Shown one piece after another: positions 33,734 through 42,800 of a stretch of DNA of 64,000 nt. Both the position numbers and the translations under genes were made by a program. The stretch is from Nostoc calcicola FACHB-3891 (GTDB lineage: Bacteria > Cyanobacteriota > Cyanobacteriia > Cyanobacteriales > Nostocaceae). Position 1 is the stretch's first letter, and every line of letters begins with the position of its first letter. The stretch is from assembly GCF_014697355.1 (NCBI RefSeq), contig NZ_JACJRQ010000029.1, positions 40,035-104,034 of the forward strand, given 5' to 3'. Below the pieces are notes generated by a model. The model was not told where the DNA came from. It saw nothing but the letters and a program-made list of their open reading frames with translations, and searched no databases.

Positions 33734-36264
33734 TAAGCTTTTCTCCTTATAAACGTTGGTATGACGTATATCCAAATTGTCAGCGATGGTAAAAACCAAG
33801 GTAAAATCACCGCGATTGATGAAAGATAAATTTGCAAGCTTAGTACACCATAAGCTGCTGTAAACGCACCTAAAGCTAATAAACTTTGTAACCTGATACG
33901 TGGATTTTTCTGCATTATAAAATATAATGTTTTACCTAACATACCCAACATAATAGCTATTAAAATCATCCACAAATCAGGGATGGGTACAACCATTCTG
34001 TTATTTAATAAATGATGTACTTGATAAGCATGAATTTCACCGCCTGTCAAGACTTCGTTGCTATTTTCAGGATTTTCTAAGCGTCGCCATAGTTCTAGAG
34101 CAGGAGGTAAATCAAAGTTATCTTCACCATTTTTCGACATTCCCGCTTCACCATATCCTCCTGGTGCAATGATGACTATTTGATTTTGTAAATTAGAGAT
34201 AGGTGGATTTTGGTTATTATTTTCTAACAATTGCCAAGCTGGAATACTACGATACACTTGATTTGGGGGAACAGAAAAATCAACTATCGGATGCAACCAC
34301 ATCTGACCAAAATAATAGCTAAATTCTGTGATAGATTGTAGATGAGTTCGTGGTAGTTGCAAGCTAGCAATATTTTTCAAATTATTTTTTTGCAAAAACT
34401 TTATAATTTGCTTGCTAAAGTCAGTTTTAGTATTTAAATTTGGTTGTAGTGACTGTTTTAAATCATCTTCAACAGTCTTATCTGCAACTGCGATCAATCC
34501 TTGCTGTTTTTGATTTGTTGTATTAGTTATTTGTGATTTTAATCTCTGCAATTGATACGATATTGCTAATAAATTAGAAAAATATAATGGTTGAGATTTA
34601 TCTAATGGAGATAGTAGTTGCATATACCCAGGTAAAATCTCGATTTCTCCTTGCAAAGTCCAATTAGGGCTAGCAATTTCAGGTAAAACTGTCAATTTTT
34701 CTCCAGTTAGAGCTTTAGTTTCTGCTAGGACAAACCATGTTGGATTGGATGACTTTACTGCGGCTTGAAGAGATTCAGCTAATACTTTATCATTTTCTCC
34801 CTGATATCGATCCAATAAATAATCAATGCCGATTACGTTAGCACCTTTTGCTCGCAATTTATCAATTATCATTGCAAAATATTTTCTATCCATCTGTCTT
34901 GCACTCGACAGTTTTGAGTCTTTGGTTGCATCTTTAAGTGATTTTTCATCTATTTGCACTAATAAAACTGGAGGTGATTCTGTTGCTTTAATTTGTCCTG
35001 TTACTTGACGATAAAAAGCTTGTATCTTTAAACGCTGTGCTAATAAATTATTCTGTATAGGTAGTTGTGTACTAATAATAAATAAAGCTGAAAGAGCAAA
35101 AGTTTCAATTCGAGATGGGCTTATTTTTTGTAAATTCTCAATAAAACCAGGTTTAAAGCGAAATAAAGTAGCTTCTGGATGGAGAAATAGAGAAGGAATA
35201 AGATATGCACTAGGATAAGTCAGATTTTCCTCTAGCTTCAGATACTGACAAGCTGATGTTAAAGCTTCTTGGACATCTTTATATTCAGCTAAGGTTTGTA
35301 GAAAATGCAGCAAAAATTCAGAAGCAACTTTATTATGAATTGGTTCGCGCATCACCGCCACTTGACTTAATCCTAATTCAATTAGGTTATTAGCAATACT
35401 CAAACCATTACACGAATTAAATAAAGCAAATTTTAATCCATTTTCTAAAGCTTTATTTAATAAAGGTATAATTTCACTAATTGATAAAGTTGTATTGGGA
35501 GCAATTGAAATTTCACCACCTGTCAAAGCTGTTTCATTGCTATGACCTGCAAATAATAAAATATCCCATCCCAATTCTGATGTAATAGTTTCTTTAAGTT
35601 CACCTTTGAGTTCATCAATATTCTTTCCTGGTTGCCATCCCACAAATTTAATTTCAGCAATGCGTTTCAGTTTTTGGATTGCTTTATTTTCTGCTTCAAA
35701 ATTTAGACCAGTATCATCACCTAAAATTACTAAAACTCTAGTTTTAGCACGACGGGTATGATTATGCTTTGCTACTGATTGATGGATATTGATAGGGCTG
35801 CGTACAATATTAATCTTACCAAAAGCAAAGGTAACTTCCGTGCAAATCTCCCAGCTTTCCCAAGGTAGGCGTGCTAATTCTAAAGAATCACAAGTCAAAA
35901 AAAGGTTAATATTTGCAGATTGAGAATTAACAGATAATAATGAAACTTGAGTAATTGCTGCCCGAATTTCATAAAGTTCACTACTACGCAACCAACTATG
36001 AAATTCAGATAGAAATTTTGCCTCTATTTGAACTAATCTTGCGTGCCAATCAAGGGTCGGTGTTTGAAAACTACCGCAATCTTCTACCCGTCCTCGTAAA
36101 GAGGTTTTGTAAAAACTTAGATAGGTGCGTTGCCATTCTTGATAGAGTAATGTCAGGTTTTCGGGATAGGTAATTTTGGCGCTGAGACGTTGTGCTGTTC
36201 CCCAAGTTAATTCAAATAAGCAAACTTGTTCGATGCGTTGTACTTTGAGATGAAAGTTATTCAT
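33733..36264 (-). CDS. CHAT-CHASE2 membrane protein
   Basis: 843 residues from ATG 36264 (a TTG 39 bases upstream is less likely). The N-terminal ~370 residues are cytosolic and contain a CHAT peptidase-like domain with His241 (LFAGHSNE) and Cys285 (FNSCNG). A membrane helix at ~385-405 leads to an extracytoplasmic CHASE2 sensor domain (~410-730; IGIDYLLDRYQ, VLPEIASPNW), closed by three membrane helices (WMILIAIMLGMLGKTLYFIM and following). CHASE2 is a ligand-sensing domain known from kinases and cyclases. Here the output would be proteolysis, so the protein may pass an outside signal to a cytosolic target such as the sigma-like protein (inference). It is co-transcribed with DUF928 and lies 61 bp after the next TPR-CHAT gene. 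Confidence 0.85.
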   Translation of the reverse strand: MNNFHLKVQRIEQVCLFELTWGTAQRLSAKITYPENLTLLYQEWQRTYLSFYKTSLRGRVEDCGSFQTPTLDWHARLVQIEAKFLSEFHSWLRSSELYEIRAAITQVSLLSVNSQSANINLFLTCDSLELARLPWESWEICTEVTFAFGKINIVRSPINIHQSVAKHNHTRRAKTRVLVILGDDTGLNFEAENKAIQKLKRIAEIKFVGWQPGKNIDELKGELKETITSELGWDILLFAGHSNETALTGGEISIAPNTTLSISEIIPLLNKALENGLKFALFNSCNGLSIANNLIELGLSQVAVMREPIHNKVASEFLLHFLQTLAEYKDVQEALTSACQYLKLEENLTYPSAYLIPSLFLHPEATLFRFKPGFIENLQKISPSRIETFALSALFIISTQLPIQNNLLAQRLKIQAFYRQVTGQIKATESPPVLLVQIDEKSLKDATKDSKLSSARQMDRKYFAMIIDKLRAKGANVIGIDYLLDRYQGENDKVLAESLQAAVKSSNPTWFVLAETKALTGEKLTVLPEIASPNWTLQGEIEILPGYMQLLSPLDKSQPLYFSNLLAISYQLQRLKSQITNTTNQKQQGLIAVADKTVEDDLKQSLQPNLNTKTDFSKQIIKFLQKNNLKNIASLQLPRTHLQSITEFSYYFGQMWLHPIVDFSVPPNQVYRSIPAWQLLENNNQNPPISNLQNQIVIIAPGGYGEAGMSKNGEDNFDLPPALELWRRLENPENSNEVLTGGEIHAYQVHHLLNNRMVVPIPDLWMILIAIMLGMLGKTLYFIMQKNPRIRLQSLLALGAFTAAYGVLSLQIYLSSIAVILPWFLPSLTIWIYVIPTFIRRKA

Positions 36265-36325
36265 AATTTGTGGTTGATTATTTATTAGTTGGCAGAGATG
36301 CAAGTAATTGCACCTCTATTAATTT

Positions 36326-39300
36326 TTAAAGTCCATTGCCAATTAAAATGAATGGTGCCCAGTAGTAAGGATGTGAATAGCCGCTTTGAGGCTTTTCATT
36401 TCTTGAGGACGTGCCGATATTCACTTCAATACCACGTCGTTCGGGGTTTGTGCTGGAGTTATTCCCGTTTAGTAAGTCAAGTTGCGCTTGACGTAATGCT
36501 TCAGATTTCGTCATTTTCCCAGTGGCAAGGTTTTTGTAAAATAGTTGCATTAGTTCAGATGTACTAGGATCATCAACTTTCCACAGAGATGCGATCGTAG
36601 CTTTAGCACCTATTTGTTGCATCCGATATCCAAAGCCTAAAATCTCTTTACCATCCCCAAAACCACCCAAACCAGTTTCGCAAGCACTCAATACAACTAA
36701 ATCAACATTGGGTAGGTTCCAATCTTTTACATCTCGCAGAGTCACATATTTTCCATCACCCAAAACAATTACAGATTCTTCTGGCTTTCCATCTACAAAT
36801 GCTGCATGAGTCGCAAGATGCACCACCGAGTAATCGTTCATTTGATACACGATATCTTTATTGAATTGATTATCTAAAAGTTTGGTGCTTCCAGAAATAG
36901 TTGCTGTAATTTCATCTACTTCTTTTCCTGCATATCTCAATCCGCTAAATTTTGCTGTCTCTTTTCCAAGTCGAATAGTGACATTGCGATTTATATCTGT
37001 GAATGCAGCAGCTAAAATTTCTCGTTTAGTTTGAGGTTTTGTATTTAAATCCATCAAACTCAAGGCTGTAATATTATTGATATTAAAACGCTCAATTAGC
37101 CATTGCTTACTATCATGTAAAGCAGCTAGAGGAATATAACGTAATTTTCCATCTGGAGCAAAAATAATTGTTTTAGTTTTTGCTTCTGCTAAATCCGCTT
37201 CCAGTGGTTGAATTAGCCATTGATAGAGTTTATTACCATTCACTTTGGCATTACTGCCAGGACTTTGTAAATCACGACGAAAATCTTCAATTGTTTTATT
37301 AAGTTCAGCTTCCGAAACTGCTACTGTACGACGAACTGGAGGAGCATAAGGAGTAAGTAATACTAGTTCCAAACGCTCTTTGAGAACCAAGGGATAAATA
37401 ATTACAGCATCTTGTTGCAGCCGCTTCAAATTATCTTGTAAACTTCTTGCTTGTTCATCTGGGTCTAAATTCTTTCCTCCCGTAAGTTGACGTAATTCTT
37501 CAATTCGTTTTGCAACTTCTGGACTTTTGACAAATTCTCCGTATTCTTTTATGAGATTTTCTTGCATTTTTCGCAACTCAACAATACGCTGTTGCTGCTT
37601 ATTGTCACGCTTCTCTCGTGGGATAGTTTCTAATTCGGTTAATTCCTTACCCAAAGCAATTTGTTTCTTATTTAAAGTGCTATCGATTCCCCTAGTTTTG
37701 CCGAAATACTCTTGAGCTTCTAGATATTTCAGTATTTCTAGTATTGGTGTTGCTTCTGCTGTACGTCCTTGCTGTAATAATAAATCTGCATACTGACGAT
37801 ATACTTTGGCTGGTGTAAATCCATCAAAATCGACAATTGTTTGGAAGAAAGATTTTTCTAAGTCAGGTGTAATTTCTTGAACTTTACTTCGCACTACTTC
37901 AATTCGCTGAACTGCTTCCTGATAGTTTTTAATTGCTTCGTTAGGTTGATTTAAATCTGCATAGGTACGACCTAAACCAGTATAAATCCCAGAATCAGAA
38001 CCTACGGCTTTTGCTTGAATTTTGATTGCAAGTGCTTGGTTATATGTTTTAATCGCTTCTTGCTTTTTACCAAACTTACGCTGTAAGCCCCCTATAAATG
38101 TCAGTACCTCCTTTTCATAGCTAGGATTTTTCGATTTTCTTGCAAGTTCTAAGCCAGCTTGGGCTGCTTCCATTGCTTTTTGCTCGTTCTTTAACTCACC
38201 ATAGCCCAGACCAAGTACAATATTTCCCATTATTTCTATTGGGATTATTTTGGTTTTGGGTAAAATAGCTAAACCGCGATTTGCATATTCAATTATTTTT
38301 TCTGGTTGGTCTTTACCAAAATAGCTGTAGGCAAGAATGAATAAGCTTACGCCTTCAAACTGAGGATTTTGTATTTTCTGTGCTAAAGCAAGTGCTTGTT
38401 GTAAATATTCAATACTTTTTTGCTCATCTCCTAAAGTTTTGTAGAATACCCCAATTTCAAGAAGAGTTGTCCACTCAGAATTCTGGGCATCATTTTGTTT
38501 AGCAATTGACAACGTATTCTGAAATAATTCCAGAGTTTTCTGATAATTGCCTTGATTAGTATAAATCTTCCTTTGAATATCTAAAGCATCTATTTTTAAA
38601 TTGAGATTTTTTGTTTTTTCTGCAATTACCAATACTTGCTGTGCCGAGTCTAAAGCTTGCTGATAATCTCCCTTTACTGTATGGTTAGCACTGATTTGTT
38701 TTAATGCCTGTGCTTCTAAATCAGAATTTTTAATGTCCCTCGCAATTGTCAAAGCTTGCTGAGTAAATTCGATTGCTTTTAGGAAGTCTTGGCTACTATT
38801 ATATACACCACCTAAACTAATCAATGCTTCAGCTTCTAGTTTAGGATTTTTTAGACTTCTTACCAAATTTAAACGTTTTTGAGCAAATTCTAGAGCTTTA
38901 TCATATTCCCCAAGATTAGTGTAGATTAAACTCAAAAGTCCTAAAGTATCTGGCTTGCTTCCCAAAGCATACTCTTGATTATTTTTAGGTACTTTTTGAA
39001 TATCAATTTCTTCGGATTTTGTTAAAGCTTGCTGTGATAATTTAATACCTTGTTCATAATCTCCCAAAACATTATATGTAGAAGCAAGCCCTAATAAAGC
39101 TCGTACTTCCAACAAAGGATCTTTAAGTAGGCGAGTAATTTCCAACTCCCGTTGACCTAATTCAATTGCCTTTGCATTGTATCCCTGAGCAATGTAAACT
39201 CCAGCAAGGTAAGATAAAGCATTTCTCTCGGCTTTTAAATTTCCAGACTGCTGTGCAACTGTTAAACCTTGTTGAATAAATTCTTGTGCTTGGGCTAATT

Positions 39301-40870
39301 CTTTCATATTCAGGTAAAAATTACCTATTGAAGAATAAGCTTCACTTTGTATATTCATCACTTCTTTTTCTGTTGATGAATCTTTGATTTCTCTTGCAAT
39401 ATTTAATGCTTCTGGCATTAAGTTCAGCGTTTGATTTACTAGCCCTATAGCACGAGAATAATCTTTTTTCCCTCCAGCTTCAAAACCACTTAAAGTGTAT
39501 AACCGCATGATTTGCAGTAAAATCTCAAGTTGCACAGGACGATTATTTAGTGGTTGTCTTTCAAGGGCTAATGCTTGTTGATAAAATTCAATAGCCTGCT
39601 CAAATTGTTTTCGATTGAAATACACCCCTGCAATTTGGCTAAGAATTTTAGCTTCTAAAAATTTATCCTTGACTTCTCTGGCGATAGGTAATGCTAGTTC
39701 TAAAGGTGCGTTCGCCTGTTCAGATTTACCTTGTAAATTATAAAGTGTTCCTATGAGGAAAAGAATTCTAGCTTCCTCTGATTTATTTTTCGCTTCCTGC
39801 ACTAAGGGTAACGCCTGTTGATAAAATTCTATGGCAAGGTCATATTTTTCTTGTTTTGTATAACTATCTCCTAAAGATGCGAGAATATTAGATTCAAGAG
39901 ATTTATCTTTTACTTCACGAGCTATAGGTAAGGCTTGTTTGTAAAATTCAATCGCCTTATCATATTTTTGTTGCTTAAAGTAGGTATCTCCTATACTAGC
40001 GACAATACTAGCTTCAAAAGAACGAATTCCTGCTTCTTTAATGAGCGGTAATGATTGCTGAAAAAATTTCAATGCATTGTCATATTCTTTTTTGTTAAAA
40101 TAAACATATCCTATTTGCTGTAAACTCCTACCTTCCCAAGCACGGTTTCCAACTTCACGATTTACAGCTAAAGCTTTATTCAACCAATCTAAACCATTGG
40201 TATTATCATCTATATTGTTGTAAGCTGCTGCTATCCTAAATAGAGTAAATCCCTCTTGAAATTTATCACCTAATTCTTGATGCATTGCGAGTGCTTGTAG
40301 TAAAAGTTTCAAGCCTTTATCTTGTTGTTTTAAGAAAATATAGGTAAACCCCATTCGACTGAGAGTAACAGCTTCCCCAGCTTTATCTTTTACCTCACGG
40401 CGAATTTCTAAAGCTTGCTGTAAAGTTTTTAAGGCCTCCTCTTCTTTAAATAAAGCAAGGTAAGCCCCACCAAGATTATCTAGGGTTTCTCCTTCTCCAG
40501 CGCGGTCTTTAATTTCTCGACGAATTTTCAATGCTTGCTGTAAAACTTCTAATGCTTTTTCCTGTTGAACCAACCAATTGTAAACCTGTCCTATATTATT
40601 GAGGGTTTGCCCAATTCCAGCCTTATCTCCCAGTTTTCGCCGAATCTCCAACACCCGTTGATAAGTCTGCAATGCTTTCGGATATTCCCCACGACGAAAC
40701 TGCTGCACCCCTTCCTGAAATAACTTATCGGCTTCTGCTTTGCTATCTGAACTTGTTGCAGTTTGTGCTAAAGTATGCTTAACTATTACATCGCTGGCTG
40801 CGAACCCAACACCACAAGTCAGTGACAACACTAAAGTAACTAGGGCGAAACTCTTCAAACGGTTAGACAT
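36326..40870 (-). CDS. exported large TPR-CHAT protein
   Basis: 1514 residues: a signal peptide (~6-36, ending AQTATSS), about twenty-five TPRs of the 40-residue type (YDKAIEFYKQALPIAREVKD) to ~1000, a helical pre-CHAT region (RAEATPILEILKYLEAQEYF) and a CHAT domain with His1355 (HLATHAAF) and Cys1397 (LSACETG), ending YYWAPFILIGNGL. The full catalytic apparatus is present. It differs from the two giant paralogues in TPR type and in its insert before the C-terminus (STNPERRGIEVNIGTSSRN), so it is an older relative. A divergent copy of the shared element is at 40918-40951. It probably begins a transcript that continues into CHAT-CHASE2 and DUF928. Confidence 0.9.
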   Translation of the reverse strand: MSNRLKSFALVTLVLSLTCGVGFAASDVIVKHTLAQTATSSDSKAEADKLFQEGVQQFRRGEYPKALQTYQRVLEIRRKLGDKAGIGQTLNNIGQVYNWLVQQEKALEVLQQALKIRREIKDRAGEGETLDNLGGAYLALFKEEEALKTLQQALEIRREVKDKAGEAVTLSRMGFTYIFLKQQDKGLKLLLQALAMHQELGDKFQEGFTLFRIAAAYNNIDDNTNGLDWLNKALAVNREVGNRAWEGRSLQQIGYVYFNKKEYDNALKFFQQSLPLIKEAGIRSFEASIVASIGDTYFKQQKYDKAIEFYKQALPIAREVKDKSLESNILASLGDSYTKQEKYDLAIEFYQQALPLVQEAKNKSEEARILFLIGTLYNLQGKSEQANAPLELALPIAREVKDKFLEAKILSQIAGVYFNRKQFEQAIEFYQQALALERQPLNNRPVQLEILLQIMRLYTLSGFEAGGKKDYSRAIGLVNQTLNLMPEALNIAREIKDSSTEKEVMNIQSEAYSSIGNFYLNMKELAQAQEFIQQGLTVAQQSGNLKAERNALSYLAGVYIAQGYNAKAIELGQRELEITRLLKDPLLEVRALLGLASTYNVLGDYEQGIKLSQQALTKSEEIDIQKVPKNNQEYALGSKPDTLGLLSLIYTNLGEYDKALEFAQKRLNLVRSLKNPKLEAEALISLGGVYNSSQDFLKAIEFTQQALTIARDIKNSDLEAQALKQISANHTVKGDYQQALDSAQQVLVIAEKTKNLNLKIDALDIQRKIYTNQGNYQKTLELFQNTLSIAKQNDAQNSEWTTLLEIGVFYKTLGDEQKSIEYLQQALALAQKIQNPQFEGVSLFILAYSYFGKDQPEKIIEYANRGLAILPKTKIIPIEIMGNIVLGLGYGELKNEQKAMEAAQAGLELARKSKNPSYEKEVLTFIGGLQRKFGKKQEAIKTYNQALAIKIQAKAVGSDSGIYTGLGRTYADLNQPNEAIKNYQEAVQRIEVVRSKVQEITPDLEKSFFQTIVDFDGFTPAKVYRQYADLLLQQGRTAEATPILEILKYLEAQEYFGKTRGIDSTLNKKQIALGKELTELETIPREKRDNKQQQRIVELRKMQENLIKEYGEFVKSPEVAKRIEELRQLTGGKNLDPDEQARSLQDNLKRLQQDAVIIYPLVLKERLELVLLTPYAPPVRRTVAVSEAELNKTIEDFRRDLQSPGSNAKVNGNKLYQWLIQPLEADLAEAKTKTIIFAPDGKLRYIPLAALHDSKQWLIERFNINNITALSLMDLNTKPQTKREILAAAFTDINRNVTIRLGKETAKFSGLRYAGKEVDEITATISGSTKLLDNQFNKDIVYQMNDYSVVHLATHAAFVDGKPEESVIVLGDGKYVTLRDVKDWNLPNVDLVVLSACETGLGGFGDGKEILGFGYRMQQIGAKATIASLWKVDDPSTSELMQLFYKNLATGKMTKSEALRQAQLDLLNGNNSSTNPERRGIEVNIGTSSRNEKPQSGYSHPYYWAPFILIGNGL

Positions 40871-40917
40871 TGGTTATTCCTCTTATATGACTACAAAAGA
40901 TTGTTTGCTCAATCTCT

Positions 40918-40951
40918 TATATTTCTGAGGACAAACCAGGTTATGCCAAAA
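40918..40951 (-). promoter_or_regulatory. divergent copy of the shared element before the 1514-residue TPR-CHAT gene
   Basis: Gene-sense TTTTGGCATAACCTG, 10 bases, AGAAATATA. Spacing is one base longer and two core bases differ from the consensus. It lies ~47 bp before the start codon. Confidence 0.6.
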
Positions 40952-41402
40952 TTGAAAAATGACCTCAGCATAATTACGATACCTTGATGTGGTAGACCGC
41001 ATAAATACTGGATATCGCTAGCTAATTAAAGATATTGTGAAGAAAATGCCAAAGAGTTCCGGACATTCGCAATAATTACCCTGTTATTGCAATTATCTTG
41101 TGAGGAGTTATTGACACACTTTGGTGGTTAGTACTATAAAAGCGATCGCCTCCATACCGATACACACAGGTTCTGCTGGTGGATAATCTCGTATCGCACC
41201 CAGTACTTAGTACAGGTAAATGCAAAAAGGGGCCCGAAGTGAAAATTGCGATGCCTCTGGCAAGCGAAGCGATCGCACTGGACGCTACTCAGTCCAAAAG
41301 TAAATTTCGTACCTCATTTATCGTGAGATGTACTCAGCTACAACTAGCTAAGGCTTCAAAAGCAAACTTCTGAATCTGAATCTAAAAATAACCACTACAA
41401 AC
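40952..41402. other. gene-free stretch between the DUF1822 and TPR-CHAT genes
   Basis: Together with the element this is a 530-bp gap. It holds a plus-strand promoter-like pair at 41111-41140 and a dispersed-repeat stretch at ~41237-41300 (gcgatgcctctggc, gcgatcgcactggac). The 64-residue plus frame over the repeat is not convincing as a gene. Confidence 0.5.
41111..41140 (+). promoter_or_regulatory. consensus-like sigma-70 promoter facing the 3' end of the DUF1822 gene
   Basis: TTGACA at 41111-41116 and TATAAA at 41135-41140 with an 18-bp spacer. No gene follows in this direction. A transcript would run through the dispersed repeat and then antisense into the DUF1822 gene. Confidence 0.5.
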
Positions 41403-42791
41403 CTACCTCCCCAAATCAAATGCAAACGGTGGTAAAGTCACCTCAACGTCATCCATCAAACTTACACTTACTAAAAACTTCTCATCCCAATTGCCAACCA
41501 CACGGGTAAATATGTAAGAGTCTTCACTTTCCGCATTTAATCCCCGTTCGTCCAAAATACCTGTTTGGTCGCTGACACGAAATTTGATATTAGACGGTAA
41601 ACTACTTAAAGCAGGTGCGCCTAAAATTAGTAACAAACTCCATTCAGGCTTTCCAGATTCCGATACCAAATGCCAAGTCACAGCATACATTCGCAGAGGT
41701 ATCCCAGCTAACAGTAAATCCTGATACGCGCCCCGTCCTTGTACTGGAATTTCTAAACCCCTCTGTCGTAGTTGGGTGACTATTACTTCAAATTCTTCCT
41801 CTGGACTACGTATTGGTCGCATTTCGGAAGCATCCGCAAAACTTGGTAACAACACCCAAGAAAGAGAGAGTGCTAAATCATCCAACTCGTCCCACAACCA
41901 ACGTCCAGCATTTAAAGCAGGTTGCGTAATTAATTTAATTAAATCTTGTAGAGACGCAAAATAACCTGGCGATTCTGGCTTTGCGCTACCCATCTCTACA
42001 TTCTCTGTAGCTGTATTTTGTTTCTGTAATGTGTAAAGCCAATTCAGCAACTCCGGATTAGTAAAAACAGCAGAAGCTTGTTCCCAAGTTAAAACTTCAG
42101 ATAATTCCCTTCTCGGTGATTGTAACTGAGGTAATAATTCTACCAATTGATTTTGTACATTTGCTAAAAGCGCACTGCGATTTGTGGGAATTGCAGGTAA
42201 AGATATTGCTGACGGTTCCAAACATCGCAGATATAGCAATAAACGGTCTGGATTATCATCAAAACTGAATATTGGTAGTTGATAATTCCAATCCGACTGT
42301 AAAGACGTTATTTGTACACTCTCTCGCAATTCCTGATAAGGTAAAAAAGCATAAACATTCGCTGCTTCTTGTTCTTCCAACACCTCCACTAAAACATAAA
42401 AGTGAGGAATAAACTCTGGTAAATCAACAACAATTCTTGGTATACTCACCATTTCATCAGTCAGGCTACCAGTAGCAATTAAACAGACTTTAAATTCCCC
42501 AACTTGTAAATTAGCGACGCTGTTAATAAAATTTGCCAAAACTGGTTGTAAAATTGTACATTTCTCTCGATTAATAGTTAGCGATTCTGCTCTTGATTCT
42601 AGCCATTGCTCAAAAGCCGATAAAGCTAAACAATTAAGATAGGCTTGCCATTGCTTGGATTCATCAAGGATTTGACTGCTAATTTCTGCGGCTTGGTCAA
42701 TATCATCCGATGAGACAATAACTGCTGAAATTGGTAAAGCATCAAAATCAAGATAAGACATGGGAGAAACATTACTCAATAAATTTGCCAT
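41403..42791 (-). CDS. DUF1822-family protein
   Basis: 462 residues, no signal peptide, so cytosolic. The family pattern is seen in the first half: a helical start (QAYLNCLALSAFEQWLESR), then a beta-rich part (PEFIPHFYVLVEVLEEQEAANVYAFLPYQEL) and a second compact part with NPDRLLLYLRCLEP. The C-terminal ~120 residues are beta-rich (GIPLRMYAVTWHLV, EWSLLLILGAP). The biochemical role of DUF1822 is unknown. It starts 9 bp after the sigma-like gene, so the two are translated from one message, and in my knowledge of cyanobacterial genomes such pairs recur. It may be a partner or anti-factor of the sigma-like protein (inference). Confidence 0.8.
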   Translation of the reverse strand: MANLLSNVSPMSYLDFDALPISAVIVSSDDIDQAAEISSQILDESKQWQAYLNCLALSAFEQWLESRAESLTINREKCTILQPVLANFINSVANLQVGEFKVCLIATGSLTDEMVSIPRIVVDLPEFIPHFYVLVEVLEEQEAANVYAFLPYQELRESVQITSLQSDWNYQLPIFSFDDNPDRLLLYLRCLEPSAISLPAIPTNRSALLANVQNQLVELLPQLQSPRRELSEVLTWEQASAVFTNPELLNWLYTLQKQNTATENVEMGSAKPESPGYFASLQDLIKLITQPALNAGRWLWDELDDLALSLSWVLLPSFADASEMRPIRSPEEEFEVIVTQLRQRGLEIPVQGRGAYQDLLLAGIPLRMYAVTWHLVSESGKPEWSLLLILGAPALSSLPSNIKFRVSDQTGILDERGLNAESEDSYIFTRVVGNWDEKFLVSVSLMDDVEVTLPPFAFDLGR

Positions 42792-42800
42792 AAATTTGTT

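Noticed and set aside
41179..41373. 64-residue plus-strand frame
   Set aside because: Mostly dispersed-repeat DNA (gcgatgcctctggc, gcgatcgcactggac); no family-like sequence.
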